NCBI GenBank assembly: GCA_023428295.1
Contig: JAEYYV010000026.1
Location: 1 to 38,953 of the forward strand
Source of the DNA: Pseudomonadota bacterium
GTDB lineage: Bacteria > Myxococcota_A > Polyangia > Haliangiales > Haliangiaceae
Direction of reading: 5' to 3'
DNA: 38,953 nucleotides
Shown: piece after piece, positions 16,266 through 22,442 of the stretch
Layout: each line of letters opens with the position of its first letter
How positions within the stretch are numbered: the stretch's first letter is position 1
The notes under the pieces: generated by a model
Told to the model about the DNA's origin: nothing
Database searches by the model: none
Seen by the model: the letters and a program-made list of their open reading frames with translations, nothing else
Program-made: the position numbers and the translations under genes

Positions 16266-16502
16266 GTGTCGCGAAAAGTCAATGTAAAGGGCCGAGGCGA
16301 GGTGGTGGGGGTCGACGTACCCTTTCACGTTGTCGAGGACGCGGCGGTGACGATCGAGCTCGAGAACGGCATCCGCCTTCGGATCAAACCAATTGTGGTG
16401 AATGTGATCGCTGCTGACGAAGTAGATGGCGAACGCGAGTACTTCATCCAATGCATCAACCAAGTCTTAAACGCGACGCAGAAGAAAGGAGACGAGCGAT
16501 GA
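16266..16502 (+). CDS. Small protein, first gene of HEPN cassette
   Basis: 78 residues from a GTG at 16266; no ATG is available in the frame and the ribosome-binding site is weak. The sequence is rich in Val/Ile/Glu in strand-like patterns (AAVTIELENGIRLRIKPIVV, then NVIAADEVDGEREYFIQCIN) and ends in a charged tail, suggesting a small beta-sheet protein. No family recognised. Its TGA overlaps the ATG of the next gene as ATGA, so the two are translationally coupled. Base composition and codon use are clearly less GC-rich than in flanking genes, pointing to recent transfer. Confidence 0.68.
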   Translation: MSRKVNVKGRGEVVGVDVPFHVVEDAAVTIELENGIRLRIKPIVVNVIAADEVDGEREYFIQCINQVLNATQKKGDER

Positions 16503-16813
16503 CCAAGGCAATTTCTACTGTCTCCGCTGGACAAGTCTGGGGCGAGCCTGTCTTGGGTTTTGACGTGCGCGGTGCGCTCTGTGCGGTCCTCTCTGAAGAA
16601 GAAATCGAAGGCATCGAAACGGTTCGGATGCTGATGCGAGATCGGCGGCATTCGAATGCGAACCACAAGGCGTATTTCGTTCTCGCGACTCATAACCTCG
16701 ATCGTGATGAGCGAATCGTTAGGCTCATGATGCAGTTCGAGGGTGTCGACTACGATTTGGTCCCGGTTGCTTCGGCGGGAATGATTCCGGATGGCGCCGT
16801 CCCCGTCATCTGA
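16499..16813 (+). CDS. Small protein, second gene of HEPN cassette
   Basis: 104 residues from ATG 16499, which overlaps the preceding stop as ATGA and has a strong AGGAG seven bases upstream, fixing the start. It is acidic to neutral, with SEEEIEGIETVRMLMRDRRH in the middle and ATHNLDRDERIVRLMMQFEG toward the end. I do not recognise the family. The next gene starts 22 bases before this one ends, so the three genes form one tightly coupled unit. A role as partner or antitoxin to the HEPN-like protein is a reasonable inference, with no direct evidence. Confidence 0.72.
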   Translation: MTKAISTVSAGQVWGEPVLGFDVRGALCAVLSEEEIEGIETVRMLMRDRRHSNANHKAYFVLATHNLDRDERIVRLMMQFEGVDYDLVPVASAGMIPDGAVPVI

Positions 16814-17234
16814 TCAGACTGGAGCCGAGACCCACCTTCGCGCGGTTACTGAGCACATCGCGCACGGCGAGTGGTTGAAGTCGAGCGGCCGCACGGACGC
16901 CACGACCGTTGGTTGGGCGATCACGGCGCTTTTTTACGCCGCGCTGCATTCTGTCCGCGCATATCTCAAGGCGTGCAAGAACGTGGACGTCTCATCGCAC
17001 GACGATTTCAAAGCGTACGAACGTCAGTTCCCAGAGCTGAAGAAGACGGCGCTCGACTACAACTTCTTGAAGCAGGAAAGCCAGTCCGCCCGCTACTACT
17101 GCAACCCCAACTTTACGTGGACGAACTTCGACGACCTGCGAAAAAAGGCTGAACGCGTCGCTGGGATCTGGGTGCCGAAGGCGAATGGTTGCATGGCAGG
17201 GGCCTCCGATCCGCCGCAACGTCCGAGCGCTTAG
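16791..17234 (+). CDS. HEPN-like domain protein
   Basis: 147 residues from ATG 16791, overlapping the preceding gene by 23 bases. The core resembles small HEPN-type four-helix proteins: WAITALFYAALHSVRAYLKA (helix with the typical FYAALH), then SHDDFKAYERQFPELKKTAL, and a C-terminal YNFLKQESQSARYYCNPNF helix. Many HEPN proteins are RNases in toxin-antitoxin or phage-defence systems, using an Arg-x4-6-His motif; here only a loose Arg...Ser-His pairing is visible and the canonical motif is not evident, so activity is uncertain. The usual HEPN partner, a MNT nucleotidyltransferase, is absent; instead two unknown small proteins precede it. The last 20 residues look unstructured. Confidence 0.72.
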   Translation: MAPSPSSDQTGAETHLRAVTEHIAHGEWLKSSGRTDATTVGWAITALFYAALHSVRAYLKACKNVDVSSHDDFKAYERQFPELKKTALDYNFLKQESQSARYYCNPNFTWTNFDDLRKKAERVAGIWVPKANGCMAGASDPPQRPSA

Positions 17235-17243
17235 CTCTTGCTG

Positions 17244-17362
17244 TCAGCCGGGCCGATTAGCCTCTCCTCGTCGCCACCGCCGGGCAGCGGGCTGCTCTAC
17301 CTCGACGAGTAGCAGGCGACGCCCTTTCCAGGTGATCGCGTCGGGGAAACGAGGCCCCCGAC
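17244..17362 (-). pseudogene. Possible remnant of a nuclease-like gene
   Basis: Between the HEPN-like gene and the next plus-strand gene, the minus strand reads RFPDAITWKGRRLLLVEVEQ with coding-like codons. The PD...(8-12 residues)...ExE pattern recalls PD-(D/E)xK nucleases or replication-relaxation proteins. Upstream the frame runs antisense into the next gene and loses any such character, so at best this is a fragment. It may be a chance reading. Confidence 0.22.
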
Positions 17363-18079
17363 ATGCCACGACGGAAGCGCCCACGGGCGCACGATCTAGA
17401 CCCACTGCGCGCAGCTCTACACGGACGTGGAGCTGAGCGCCTTTCGCCGTTGCTCGCTGTTCCCGGTAAGCCGAAGACGACGTACGCCGACCGAGCGCTC
17501 GTCGAGCTGGCAAACATCGAAGCCGTGGCTCGCGAGCGCGTCGAGGCTGCCGCTGCGATGACGTGGCTCGATCGGGCATACGACCTGCGCCGAACCGCAC
17601 CTGCCGCGCTCAGAAACAAGCTCGAGCTTTCCTCGGGCGTCGAGTGGGCGCTCGCCGTCAACCGCGCTCGAGGCGCCGCCGCCGACGATCTCCGCGCCGC
17701 GATTCTTGCCGTGGCACTCGAGCGCGGGCTCTCCAATCGCGAGGCAGGCCACGTGGTCGAGCTGATCTCGAAGGAAGAGACGCAGCGTCGCGACCATCTC
17801 GCGATCGCGGGCACGTACTGCCCCGGCGAGAAGCCCGCCGAGCGCTTGCGCGCGAAGCTGATCACGTCCGTTCGTGGCGAGCTCGAGTCCGCTCAGCTGC
17901 GGCTCGCCGCAGCGCGCGCTGGTCGCGATTGGTACGCGCTACTCGACGACGAAGACCGAGAGCACGTGATCGTCGCGCTGGAGTCGGCGCGTCGCGAGAA
18001 GCTGTTCCGTTTGCGTGCGCTCGGCGACAGGTCGGCCGTACGCGTTCTGTCACGCGTTCGCGTACGTCGACGCGCCTAA
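17363..18079 (+). CDS. Hypothetical basic protein in island
   Basis: 238 residues from ATG 17363, with CGAGG about nine bases upstream. The protein begins with a basic stretch (PRRKRPRAH), has a long predicted helical middle (ELANIEAVARERVEAAAAMT) and an Arg-rich C-terminus (SAVRVLSRVRVRRRA). The segment AVALERGLSNREAGHVVELI could be a small helix-turn-helix, which with the charge suggests nucleic-acid binding. I recognise no family. It stands alone, 128 bp after the HEPN-like gene and 84 bp before the HTH gene. GC is closer to the host than in the HEPN cassette. Confidence 0.6.
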   Translation: MPRRKRPRAHDLDPLRAALHGRGAERLSPLLAVPGKPKTTYADRALVELANIEAVARERVEAAAAMTWLDRAYDLRRTAPAALRNKLELSSGVEWALAVNRARGAAADDLRAAILAVALERGLSNREAGHVVELISKEETQRRDHLAIAGTYCPGEKPAERLRAKLITSVRGELESAQLRLAAARAGRDWYALLDDEDREHVIVALESARREKLFRLRALGDRSAVRVLSRVRVRRRA

Positions 18080-18127
18080 TCGTCGTCGGTCGGAACGGGT
18101 TTCCCGACACTCGGGGCGCTACGATGT

Positions 18128-18151
18128 CGGAATTCGCGGCACGCGAATCCG
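18128..18151. promoter_or_regulatory. Inverted repeat upstream of HTH gene, candidate operator
   Basis: CGGAATTCGCG and CGCGAATCCG flank GCA; the arms pair fully except for one extra A in the left arm. It ends 12 bases before ATG 18164 of the excisionase-like HTH gene, just before its AGGG ribosome-binding site, a natural place for autoregulation. Binding by that protein is inference. Confidence 0.42.
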
Positions 18152-18163
18152 TAGGGTGTCTTC

Positions 18164-18376
18164 ATGGGCACCAACAATTCTCAACACGGCGACGACGCTC
18201 TCGACCGCGAGCGAGCGCTCGACACGAACCAGGTCAGCGAGCTGCTCGGGCTCTCGCCGATCACCCTCGGGCAGATGCGGGCGCGCGGGGATGGCCCGAG
18301 ATTCTTCCGCGCCTCGAAGCGCCAAGTCCGCTACCGCGGCGATGCGCGCACGGTCGGCCGGAAGGCAGCGCCATGA
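18164..18376 (+). CDS. Excisionase/AlpA-like helix-turn-helix protein
   Basis: 70 residues from ATG 18164 with AGGG seven bases upstream. The core LDTNQVSELLGLSPITLGQM, followed by RARGDGPRFFRASKRQVRYR, matches the MerR-like HTH_17 fold of phage excisionases and AlpA regulators: a recognition helix, then the GxGPxF wing and the (R/K)xVRYR strand. The usual end of this fold (a DxxAWL helix) is replaced by DARTVGRKAAP, so the C-terminus may be altered. Such proteins bend att DNA during excision or regulate island genes. Its TGA overlaps the next start as ATGA. An inverted repeat just upstream is a candidate operator. Confidence 0.78.
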   Translation: MGTNNSQHGDDALDRERALDTNQVSELLGLSPITLGQMRARGDGPRFFRASKRQVRYRGDARTVGRKAAP

Positions 18377-18759
18377 GCGCGCGGTGGCTCGTCTTCTGGC
18401 TGGACGAAACTATGGACAGCACACAAGTCGTCATCGGGGATTCGCGCTTCGAGACGCTGGTCTCTCCTCTCGTTGAAGCCGGTCGACGCTTGGTGCGCCT
18501 CGAGGCGTGTCGAAGCGACGGCACGGTCATCGTGGACGTCGTGCGCAATACCGACGGCGACGATGAATTCCGGGTCGCTTCACTCGCGAGTTGCTGCGAG
18601 CTGGCCTGCGGCGCCACGTCCACCGGTGCGCCGATGGTCACCTTCTACGCGGAGCCGGCGCGCGCAACGCTGTTCGCGACGTTCAAGTCCGACCGCGATG
18701 AGGAGCGTGTGCTCGTCGGGATACTTGACGATGCGCAGCTCGTTGGAGGCCCACAATGA
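18373..18759 (+). CDS. Hypothetical protein, coupled to HTH gene
   Basis: 128 residues from ATG 18373, which overlaps the HTH stop codon as ATGA; its own stop overlaps the following ATG in the same way. The sequence starts SARWLVFWLDETMD and continues as an alternating beta-like protein with an acidic bias and four Cys. No signal peptide or membrane helix. I recognise no family. Tight coupling on both sides means it is made with the HTH and ribbon-helix-helix proteins, which suggests an island maintenance or regulation role, as inference only. Confidence 0.65.
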   Translation: MSARWLVFWLDETMDSTQVVIGDSRFETLVSPLVEAGRRLVRLEACRSDGTVIVDVVRNTDGDDEFRVASLASCCELACGATSTGAPMVTFYAEPARATLFATFKSDRDEERVLVGILDDAQLVGGPQ

Positions 18760-19096
18760 CCGCGCGCGGCACCACGATCGCGCAGCGCATCGCTGCTGAC
18801 CTCGAGGACCTCAAGGATCACGAGCGCGACAACCCCGCCGAGGTGAGCGCGAGCGTCGCCGCGCAAAGAAGTCCCGCCTCGGTGGAGCTCGTGACGGCGC
18901 CGGTCGTCACGCCCGCGATGGTGAGCCGGCGACAACGCTGGTGGAGCTGCGCCTCACGGTGGCCGAGCGCGCCGAGTGGCAAGCGGCTGCGAAGGCTGCT
19001 GGCGTGTCGCTCTCGGACTTCGTGCGCGATGCTGTGAAGGCGCGATTGCCGAAGCGGCAGCGGACTAGCTGCAACGATTCGCGACACCCTAGGTAA
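18756..19096 (+). pseudogene. Frameshifted ribbon-helix-helix gene
   Basis: From ATG 18756 (ATGA overlap with the previous stop) the first frame gives about 54 plausible residues (IAQRIAADLEDLKDHERDN), then turns into Trp/Arg/Ser-rich nonsense after about 18920. From about 18923 another frame reads TLVELRLTVAERAEWQAAAK and AAGVSLSDFVRDAVKARLPK, ending at TAA 19094-19096. That is a typical ribbon-helix-helix domain as in MobC-like relaxosome proteins and DUF1778 antitoxins. One missing base near 18920 would join them. Alternatively a separate 51-residue protein starts at GTG 18941, but no ribosome-binding site is seen. Confidence 0.6.
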
Positions 19097-19132
19097 CCGA
19101 CGGCTACCCATCACACGCGCGATGATGGAGGA

Positions 19133-19408
19133 ATGTCGAAAGCTCAGTTTGGTGTGGTCGTGGCGTTGCTCGTCGGGATCCTGGGGTTCGTCGCGTTGCC
19201 GAACCTCGTGGAGAAGAAGCCTCTTGAGGTGGTCCCGCCAAAGACGAACCCGGTGGAGTGGGAATACAAGATCGACAGCTTCTCCGACGAGACTGTCGTT
19301 GCGACGCTGAACGAGCTCGGCGCGGCGGGTTGGGAGATCGTCGAGGCGCGTCGCGCGATGGGCGGATCGATCGCGTCGTACGAGTTTATTCTTCGTCGAG
19401 CGAAGTGA
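19133..19408 (+). CDS. DUF4177-like small membrane protein
   Basis: 91 residues from ATG 19133. One N-terminal membrane helix (about 5-24) is followed by a short linker and a DUF4177-type domain: WEYKIDSF, LNELGAAGWEIVEARRA and a final YEFILRR strand. This small beta-alpha-beta fold occurs in many bacterial proteins of unknown role, usually near the membrane. GGAGGA sits almost directly against the ATG, closer than is ideal. The gene lies between the ribbon-helix-helix gene and the tRNA and could belong to the island or the core. Confidence 0.75.
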   Translation: MSKAQFGVVVALLVGILGFVALPNLVEKKPLEVVPPKTNPVEWEYKIDSFSDETVVATLNELGAAGWEIVEARRAMGGSIASYEFILRRAK

Positions 19409-19420
19409 TCTCGCGCAGCC

Positions 19421-19440
19421 GGTGTCCCGTTGGTGTCCCG
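19421..19440. repeat. Two direct copies of GGTGTCCCG next to tRNA
   Basis: GGTGTCCCG occurs at 19421-19429 and 19432-19440, an 11-bp period, 38 bp from the tRNA 3' end on the island side. Repeats at one helical turn are typical of protein-binding arms, for example integrase or excisionase sites; that role is inference. Confidence 0.4.
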
Positions 19441-19477
19441 GCGCCCGCGCCGCCCTCCTGATTCGCCTGTCTTTTCG

Positions 19478-19549
<72 letters not shown>

Positions 19550-19562
19550 GGGTAGGGGCGTG

Positions 19563-19591
19563 TTCTTACCCACCGCTGCGGCGATTTTCAA
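19563..19591 (-). promoter_or_regulatory. Candidate sigma-70 promoter of tRNA-Thr
   Basis: On the minus strand TTGAAA (19591-19586) and TAAGAA (19568-19563) are 17 bases apart, matching -35 and -10 spacing. The mature tRNA begins 13 bases after the -10, implying a leader of about seven bases. The -10 match is only moderate. Confidence 0.5.
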
Positions 19592-19610
19592 GCCCTCCCG
19601 ATCCCCTTAA

Positions 19611-20516
19611 TTAGCGGGGCACGAGGCCGATCACGTTGGGCAGCTCCCAGAACGACGTGTTGCTGTCATTCTCGACGAAGCCTGTCTCGTAGCTGCCGAC
19701 GACCGCGAGCTCCGCGTCGGGGCCTTTCGCGACCAGCGATGCTTCGGGGCCGCCTTCGAGGAACAGCGCGCCGGCGAGGTCGTGAGACGCGAGCTCCTTG
19801 GACAGCTCGGCCATCGTGATGGCAGCGCGCGCGTGAAGGAACACGATGCGGCGCGCGCGATCGAGGCCGATCGCTGCGGCGGAGTACTGCTTCGGATCCT
19901 TCCACGGGAGCGCGCCGCCGTCGCAGCCGAGCAGGCGGTACGACTGCACGATCGAGTGGTAGCGCGCGCGGAGCTTGGCGAGATCGAAGCCGGGGCAGTC
20001 GCGACCCGCGAGCATGATCGGCGGATCGCTCGCGTCGACGGGATCCCACGCGAGGTAGCCCGACATCTTCGAGTTGTTGGTCGAGCGCGCGGTCCCGTCG
20101 GCGACGACGAGGCCGACCGGCGCGCCCGACGGGTGGAACATGCCCGCGTTGGTGACGGCGGAGAGATGGAAGCGTAGGAGCCAATCGCGCGCGTTGTAGT
20201 CGGTCGCGTCGGCGGGCGAGAGGATCGTCAGCGTGAAGCGCGCGGCGTCGGCGCGCACGACGTCGACGCACGGCGGCGACGTGCTGGTGGCGGGTGTGGC
20301 CGTGAGGGGCCAGCGCTCGACCTCGAGGCCCGGGCCGAGCGACGCGTGCGGAACCGGGCAGGGCAAGAGCGGCGTCGATGGTGTCGATGGCGTCGACGCC
20401 GCGGGCTCGTCCGCGATTGGCTCGGCGACGACGGACGTGGGTTCGCGGCGATTGCACGCGCAGAGCGAACAGAGACTCGACACGACTGCGAGCGCGCAGG
20501 TGGCCGAGCGGATCAT
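19611..20516 (-). CDS. Phosphodiester glycosidase (NAGPA-like) lipoprotein
   Basis: 301 residues from ATG 20516. A signal peptide ends in LCAC, followed by a Thr/Pro-rich linker (about 25-55). The body matches the phosphodiester glycosidase domain named after NAGPA: TNAGMFHPSG (about 120-130), a central AIGLDRARRIVFLHARAAIT, and the C-terminal LFLEGGPEASLV with its conserved Glu/Gly/Gly. Family members cleave N-acetylglucosamine-phosphodiester bonds or related exopolysaccharide linkages; the bacterial substrates are mostly unknown. A CCCC/GGGG hairpin spans the stop codon but no T-run follows. It lies downstream of thiE on the same strand with a 66-bp gap containing an inverted repeat, so it probably has its own regulation. 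Confidence 0.82.
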   Translation of the reverse strand: MIRSATCALAVVSSLCSLCACNRREPTSVVAEPIADEPAASTPSTPSTPLLPCPVPHASLGPGLEVERWPLTATPATSTSPPCVDVVRADAARFTLTILSPADATDYNARDWLLRFHLSAVTNAGMFHPSGAPVGLVVADGTARSTNNSKMSGYLAWDPVDASDPPIMLAGRDCPGFDLAKLRARYHSIVQSYRLLGCDGGALPWKDPKQYSAAAIGLDRARRIVFLHARAAITMAELSKELASHDLAGALFLEGGPEASLVAKGPDAELAVVGSYETGFVENDSNTSFWELPNVIGLVPR

Positions 20517-20537
20517 CCGCGCTTCAACGCTCGCGGG

Positions 20538-20563
20538 CGCAGATCGTATTTCGAGAATCTGCG
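20538..20563. repeat. Inverted repeat between thiE and NAGPA-like gene
   Basis: CGCAGAT (20538-20544) and ATCTGCG (20557-20563) form a perfect 7-bp inverted repeat around a 12-base loop, in the 66-bp gap upstream of the NAGPA-like gene. No T-run follows on either strand, so an operator or mRNA hairpin is likelier than an intrinsic terminator. Confidence 0.35.
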
Positions 20564-20582
20564 GGTCACGCGCTCCCTGGCT

Positions 20583-21215
20583 TCAGGGGCTGCGAAGCGC
20601 GATGCCTTGCTCGACGGCCGTAACGAAGTTCACGAGCGACTCGCCGGACCAGGCCGCGCGGATCACCGCGACCGCGTCGGCGCCGGCGCGCGCGGCTTCG
20701 CGGGCCTTGTCGGGCGTGTCGATGCCGCCGACCGCGACGAGCTTGCTCGTACCGTGCGGCGCGCCGAGGACGGCGAGGCCGAGCGCGGGGACATCGGGCT
20801 TGGACGGCGTCTTCCAGATCGGACCGAGGTGGACCAGGTCGGCGCCCGTGTCGGCGAGGCCGTCGGTCGTGTGGCGCGAGACGCCGATGACGCCTTGGCC
20901 GATGCTGTCTTGCAGCAGCGAGCGCGCGTCGGCGACGGAGATGCCGTCTTCGGGCAGGTGAACGGCGATCGCGTCGGCGGCGAGCGCGACGTCGACGCGA
21001 TCGTTCACGATGACGCGCGCGAAGCGACGCGCGCAACGGATGAGATCGAGGAGGCGCTGACCGTCGAGGTCCTTCTCGCGAACTTGGATCAGCACGGAGC
21101 CCGGTGGGCAGCCGTGCACCGCGCGCTCGATCGCGGCGCCGAAATCGTCGGGCCAGCCGTCGCCCATGAGGATGCGATCGGTGATCGCGACGACGCGGAC
21201 CGCATCGAGCATCAT
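20583..21215 (-). CDS. thiE: Thiamine phosphate synthase
   Basis: 210 residues, a TIM-barrel enzyme joining HMP-pyrophosphate and thiazole phosphate to thiamine phosphate. Visible family motifs are IQVREKDLDG (substrate-binding QxR-K), VNDRVDVALAADAIAVHLPE, GVSRHT, and DLVHLGPIWKTPSKP, where family members have xGPxxxTxxK, ending in VAVGGID. Length matches the family. ATG 21215 overlaps the thiG stop (ATGA); a second Met at 21212 is equally possible. It is the last gene of the thiS-thiG-thiE unit. Confidence 0.93.
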   Translation of the reverse strand: MMLDAVRVVAITDRILMGDGWPDDFGAAIERAVHGCPPGSVLIQVREKDLDGQRLLDLIRCARRFARVIVNDRVDVALAADAIAVHLPEDGISVADARSLLQDSIGQGVIGVSRHTTDGLADTGADLVHLGPIWKTPSKPDVPALGLAVLGAPHGTSKLVAVGGIDTPDKAREAARAGADAVAVIRAAWSGESLVNFVTAVEQGIALRSP

Positions 21216-21991
21216 TCGATGAGCCCGCCGGTCGGAGATGACGCGTTCGCGTAATCGCGGCGCGGCATACGACCGGCGAGGAATGCCTTGCGGCCCGCCT
21301 CCACGCCCAACCGCATCGCCTCAGCCATCAGCACGGGTTCTTTGGCGCCCGCGATGCCCGTGTTCATGAGCACCGCGGTGCAGCCGAGCTCCATGGCGAT
21401 CGCGGCGTCGCTCGCGGTGCCCACGCCCGCGTCGACGATCACCGGCACACCGACGTTCTCGATGATGAGCCGGATATTGTGCGGGTTGCGAATGCCGAGC
21501 CCCGATCCGATCGGCGCGGCGAGCGGCATCACCGCGAGGCAGCCTGCTTCCTCGAGGCGCTTGCACGTGATGAGATCGTCGGAGCAGTACGGCAGGACCT
21601 TGAAGCCCTCTTTCACGAGGCGGCGGGCGGCTTCGACGGTGGCGGCGTTGTCGGGGAACAGCGTCTTGGGATCGCCGATCACCTCGAGCTTCACGAGGTC
21701 ATCCATGCCGAGCTCGCGCGCGAGGTGCAGCGTGCGAATCGCTTCGTCGGCGCTGTAGCAGCCGGCCGTGTTGGGAAGAAGGATGTACTTCTCGCGATCG
21801 ATCGCGTCGAGGACGGTCTCCTTCTGGGACAGGTCCACGCGTCGCAGCGCGACGGTCACGATCTCGGCGCCCGATGCGGCGAGCGCGGCGCGGGTCTCGT
21901 CGTTCGACTTGTACTTGCCAGTGCCGACGATGATTCGCGACGTGAGCGTGCGATCTCCGAGCTTCCACGAGTCAACAGAGTGAACGGTCAT
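21212..21991 (-). CDS. thiG: Thiazole synthase
   Basis: 259 residues, full length. ThiG makes the thiamine thiazole from deoxyxylulose phosphate, dehydroglycine and sulfur carried by ThiS. Clear signatures are SRIIVGTGKY, VTVALRRVDL, LLPNTAGCYSADEAIR, VKLEVIGDPKTLFPD (Schiff-base Lys101), AAPIGSGLGI and DAGVGTASDAA. It starts six bases after the thiS stop and overlaps thiE by four bases, so all three are cotranscribed. The enzymes supplying dehydroglycine (thiO or thiH) and activating ThiS (thiF) are not in this window. Confidence 0.97.
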   Translation of the reverse strand: MTVHSVDSWKLGDRTLTSRIIVGTGKYKSNDETRAALAASGAEIVTVALRRVDLSQKETVLDAIDREKYILLPNTAGCYSADEAIRTLHLARELGMDDLVKLEVIGDPKTLFPDNAATVEAARRLVKEGFKVLPYCSDDLITCKRLEEAGCLAVMPLAAPIGSGLGIRNPHNIRLIIENVGVPVIVDAGVGTASDAAIAMELGCTAVLMNTGIAGAKEPVLMAEAMRLGVEAGRKAFLAGRMPRRDYANASSPTGGLIE

Positions 21992-21997
21992 GAGCTA

Positions 21998-22210
21998 TTA
22001 GCCTCCTCCGACGAACGTGACGACTTCGAGGCGGTCGCCGTCGGCGAGCACCGTGGTGGCATGTTTGGCACGAGGAACGACCTCGCGGTTGCGTTCGACG
22101 GCGACAGGTTTCCCGTCGAGCCCGAGCTCTGCGATCAGCTCGGAGATCGTTGCCCCGGCGTTCAGGATCCGCCGCTGTCCATTGATGACTACGTCGATGC
22201 TCGTCGACAT
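21998..22210 (-). CDS. thiS: Sulfur carrier protein ThiS
   Basis: 70 residues from ATG 22210; a longer in-frame start at 22273 would add 21 residues not seen in the family. It is a ubiquitin-like beta-grasp protein: VVINGQRRIL, SELIAELGLDGKPVAVERN, then VPRAKHATTVLADGDRLEVV and the C-terminal GG needed for thiocarboxylation, here as VGGG. First gene of the thi unit. No TPP riboswitch core (CUGAGA with the second conserved element) is seen in the 232 bp upstream. Confidence 0.93.
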   Translation of the reverse strand: MSTSIDVVINGQRRILNAGATISELIAELGLDGKPVAVERNREVVPRAKHATTVLADGDRLEVVTFVGGG

Positions 22211-22442
22211 CGGGGGGAAACTACACGATTCAAGGGAAACCCACATCGAATCGACCGGCCGTGTGATGACCACGACATCCGTGCCGTGGTGGTGTTCGGA
22301 ATTGTGGAGCGTACGTCACAGCAGTACTCGCATTTCCGACGGCAACTGCCCAGAACCACGTCGGCGTGACCGGATCCCCAGCGCGGGCACGCTTCACGCA
22401 GAGGAACCGCTCCGTGGGTCGTCACCACAGGAGCCTAGATCT

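Noticed and set aside
16451..16498. Earlier start for the second cassette gene
   Set aside because: The ATG at 16499 has AGGAG at ideal distance and an ATGA overlap; the 16 extra residues are antigenic to neither and read as shadow of the first gene.
17257..17865. A 202-codon minus-strand frame opposite the island protein
   Set aside because: Ser/Arg/Ala-rich shadow composition; the plus frame is better balanced and has a ribosome-binding site.
18096..18106. Terminator after the 238-residue island protein
   Set aside because: CGGG-TTT-CCCG is a four-base stem without a T-run.
19601..19617. Intrinsic terminator for the NAGPA-like gene
   Set aside because: CCCC/GGGG can pair around the stop codon, but the stem is four bases and no T-run follows on the minus strand.
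22211..22442. TPP riboswitch upstream of thiS
   Set aside because: Read on the minus strand, no CUGAGA element with the matching second conserved box is present.
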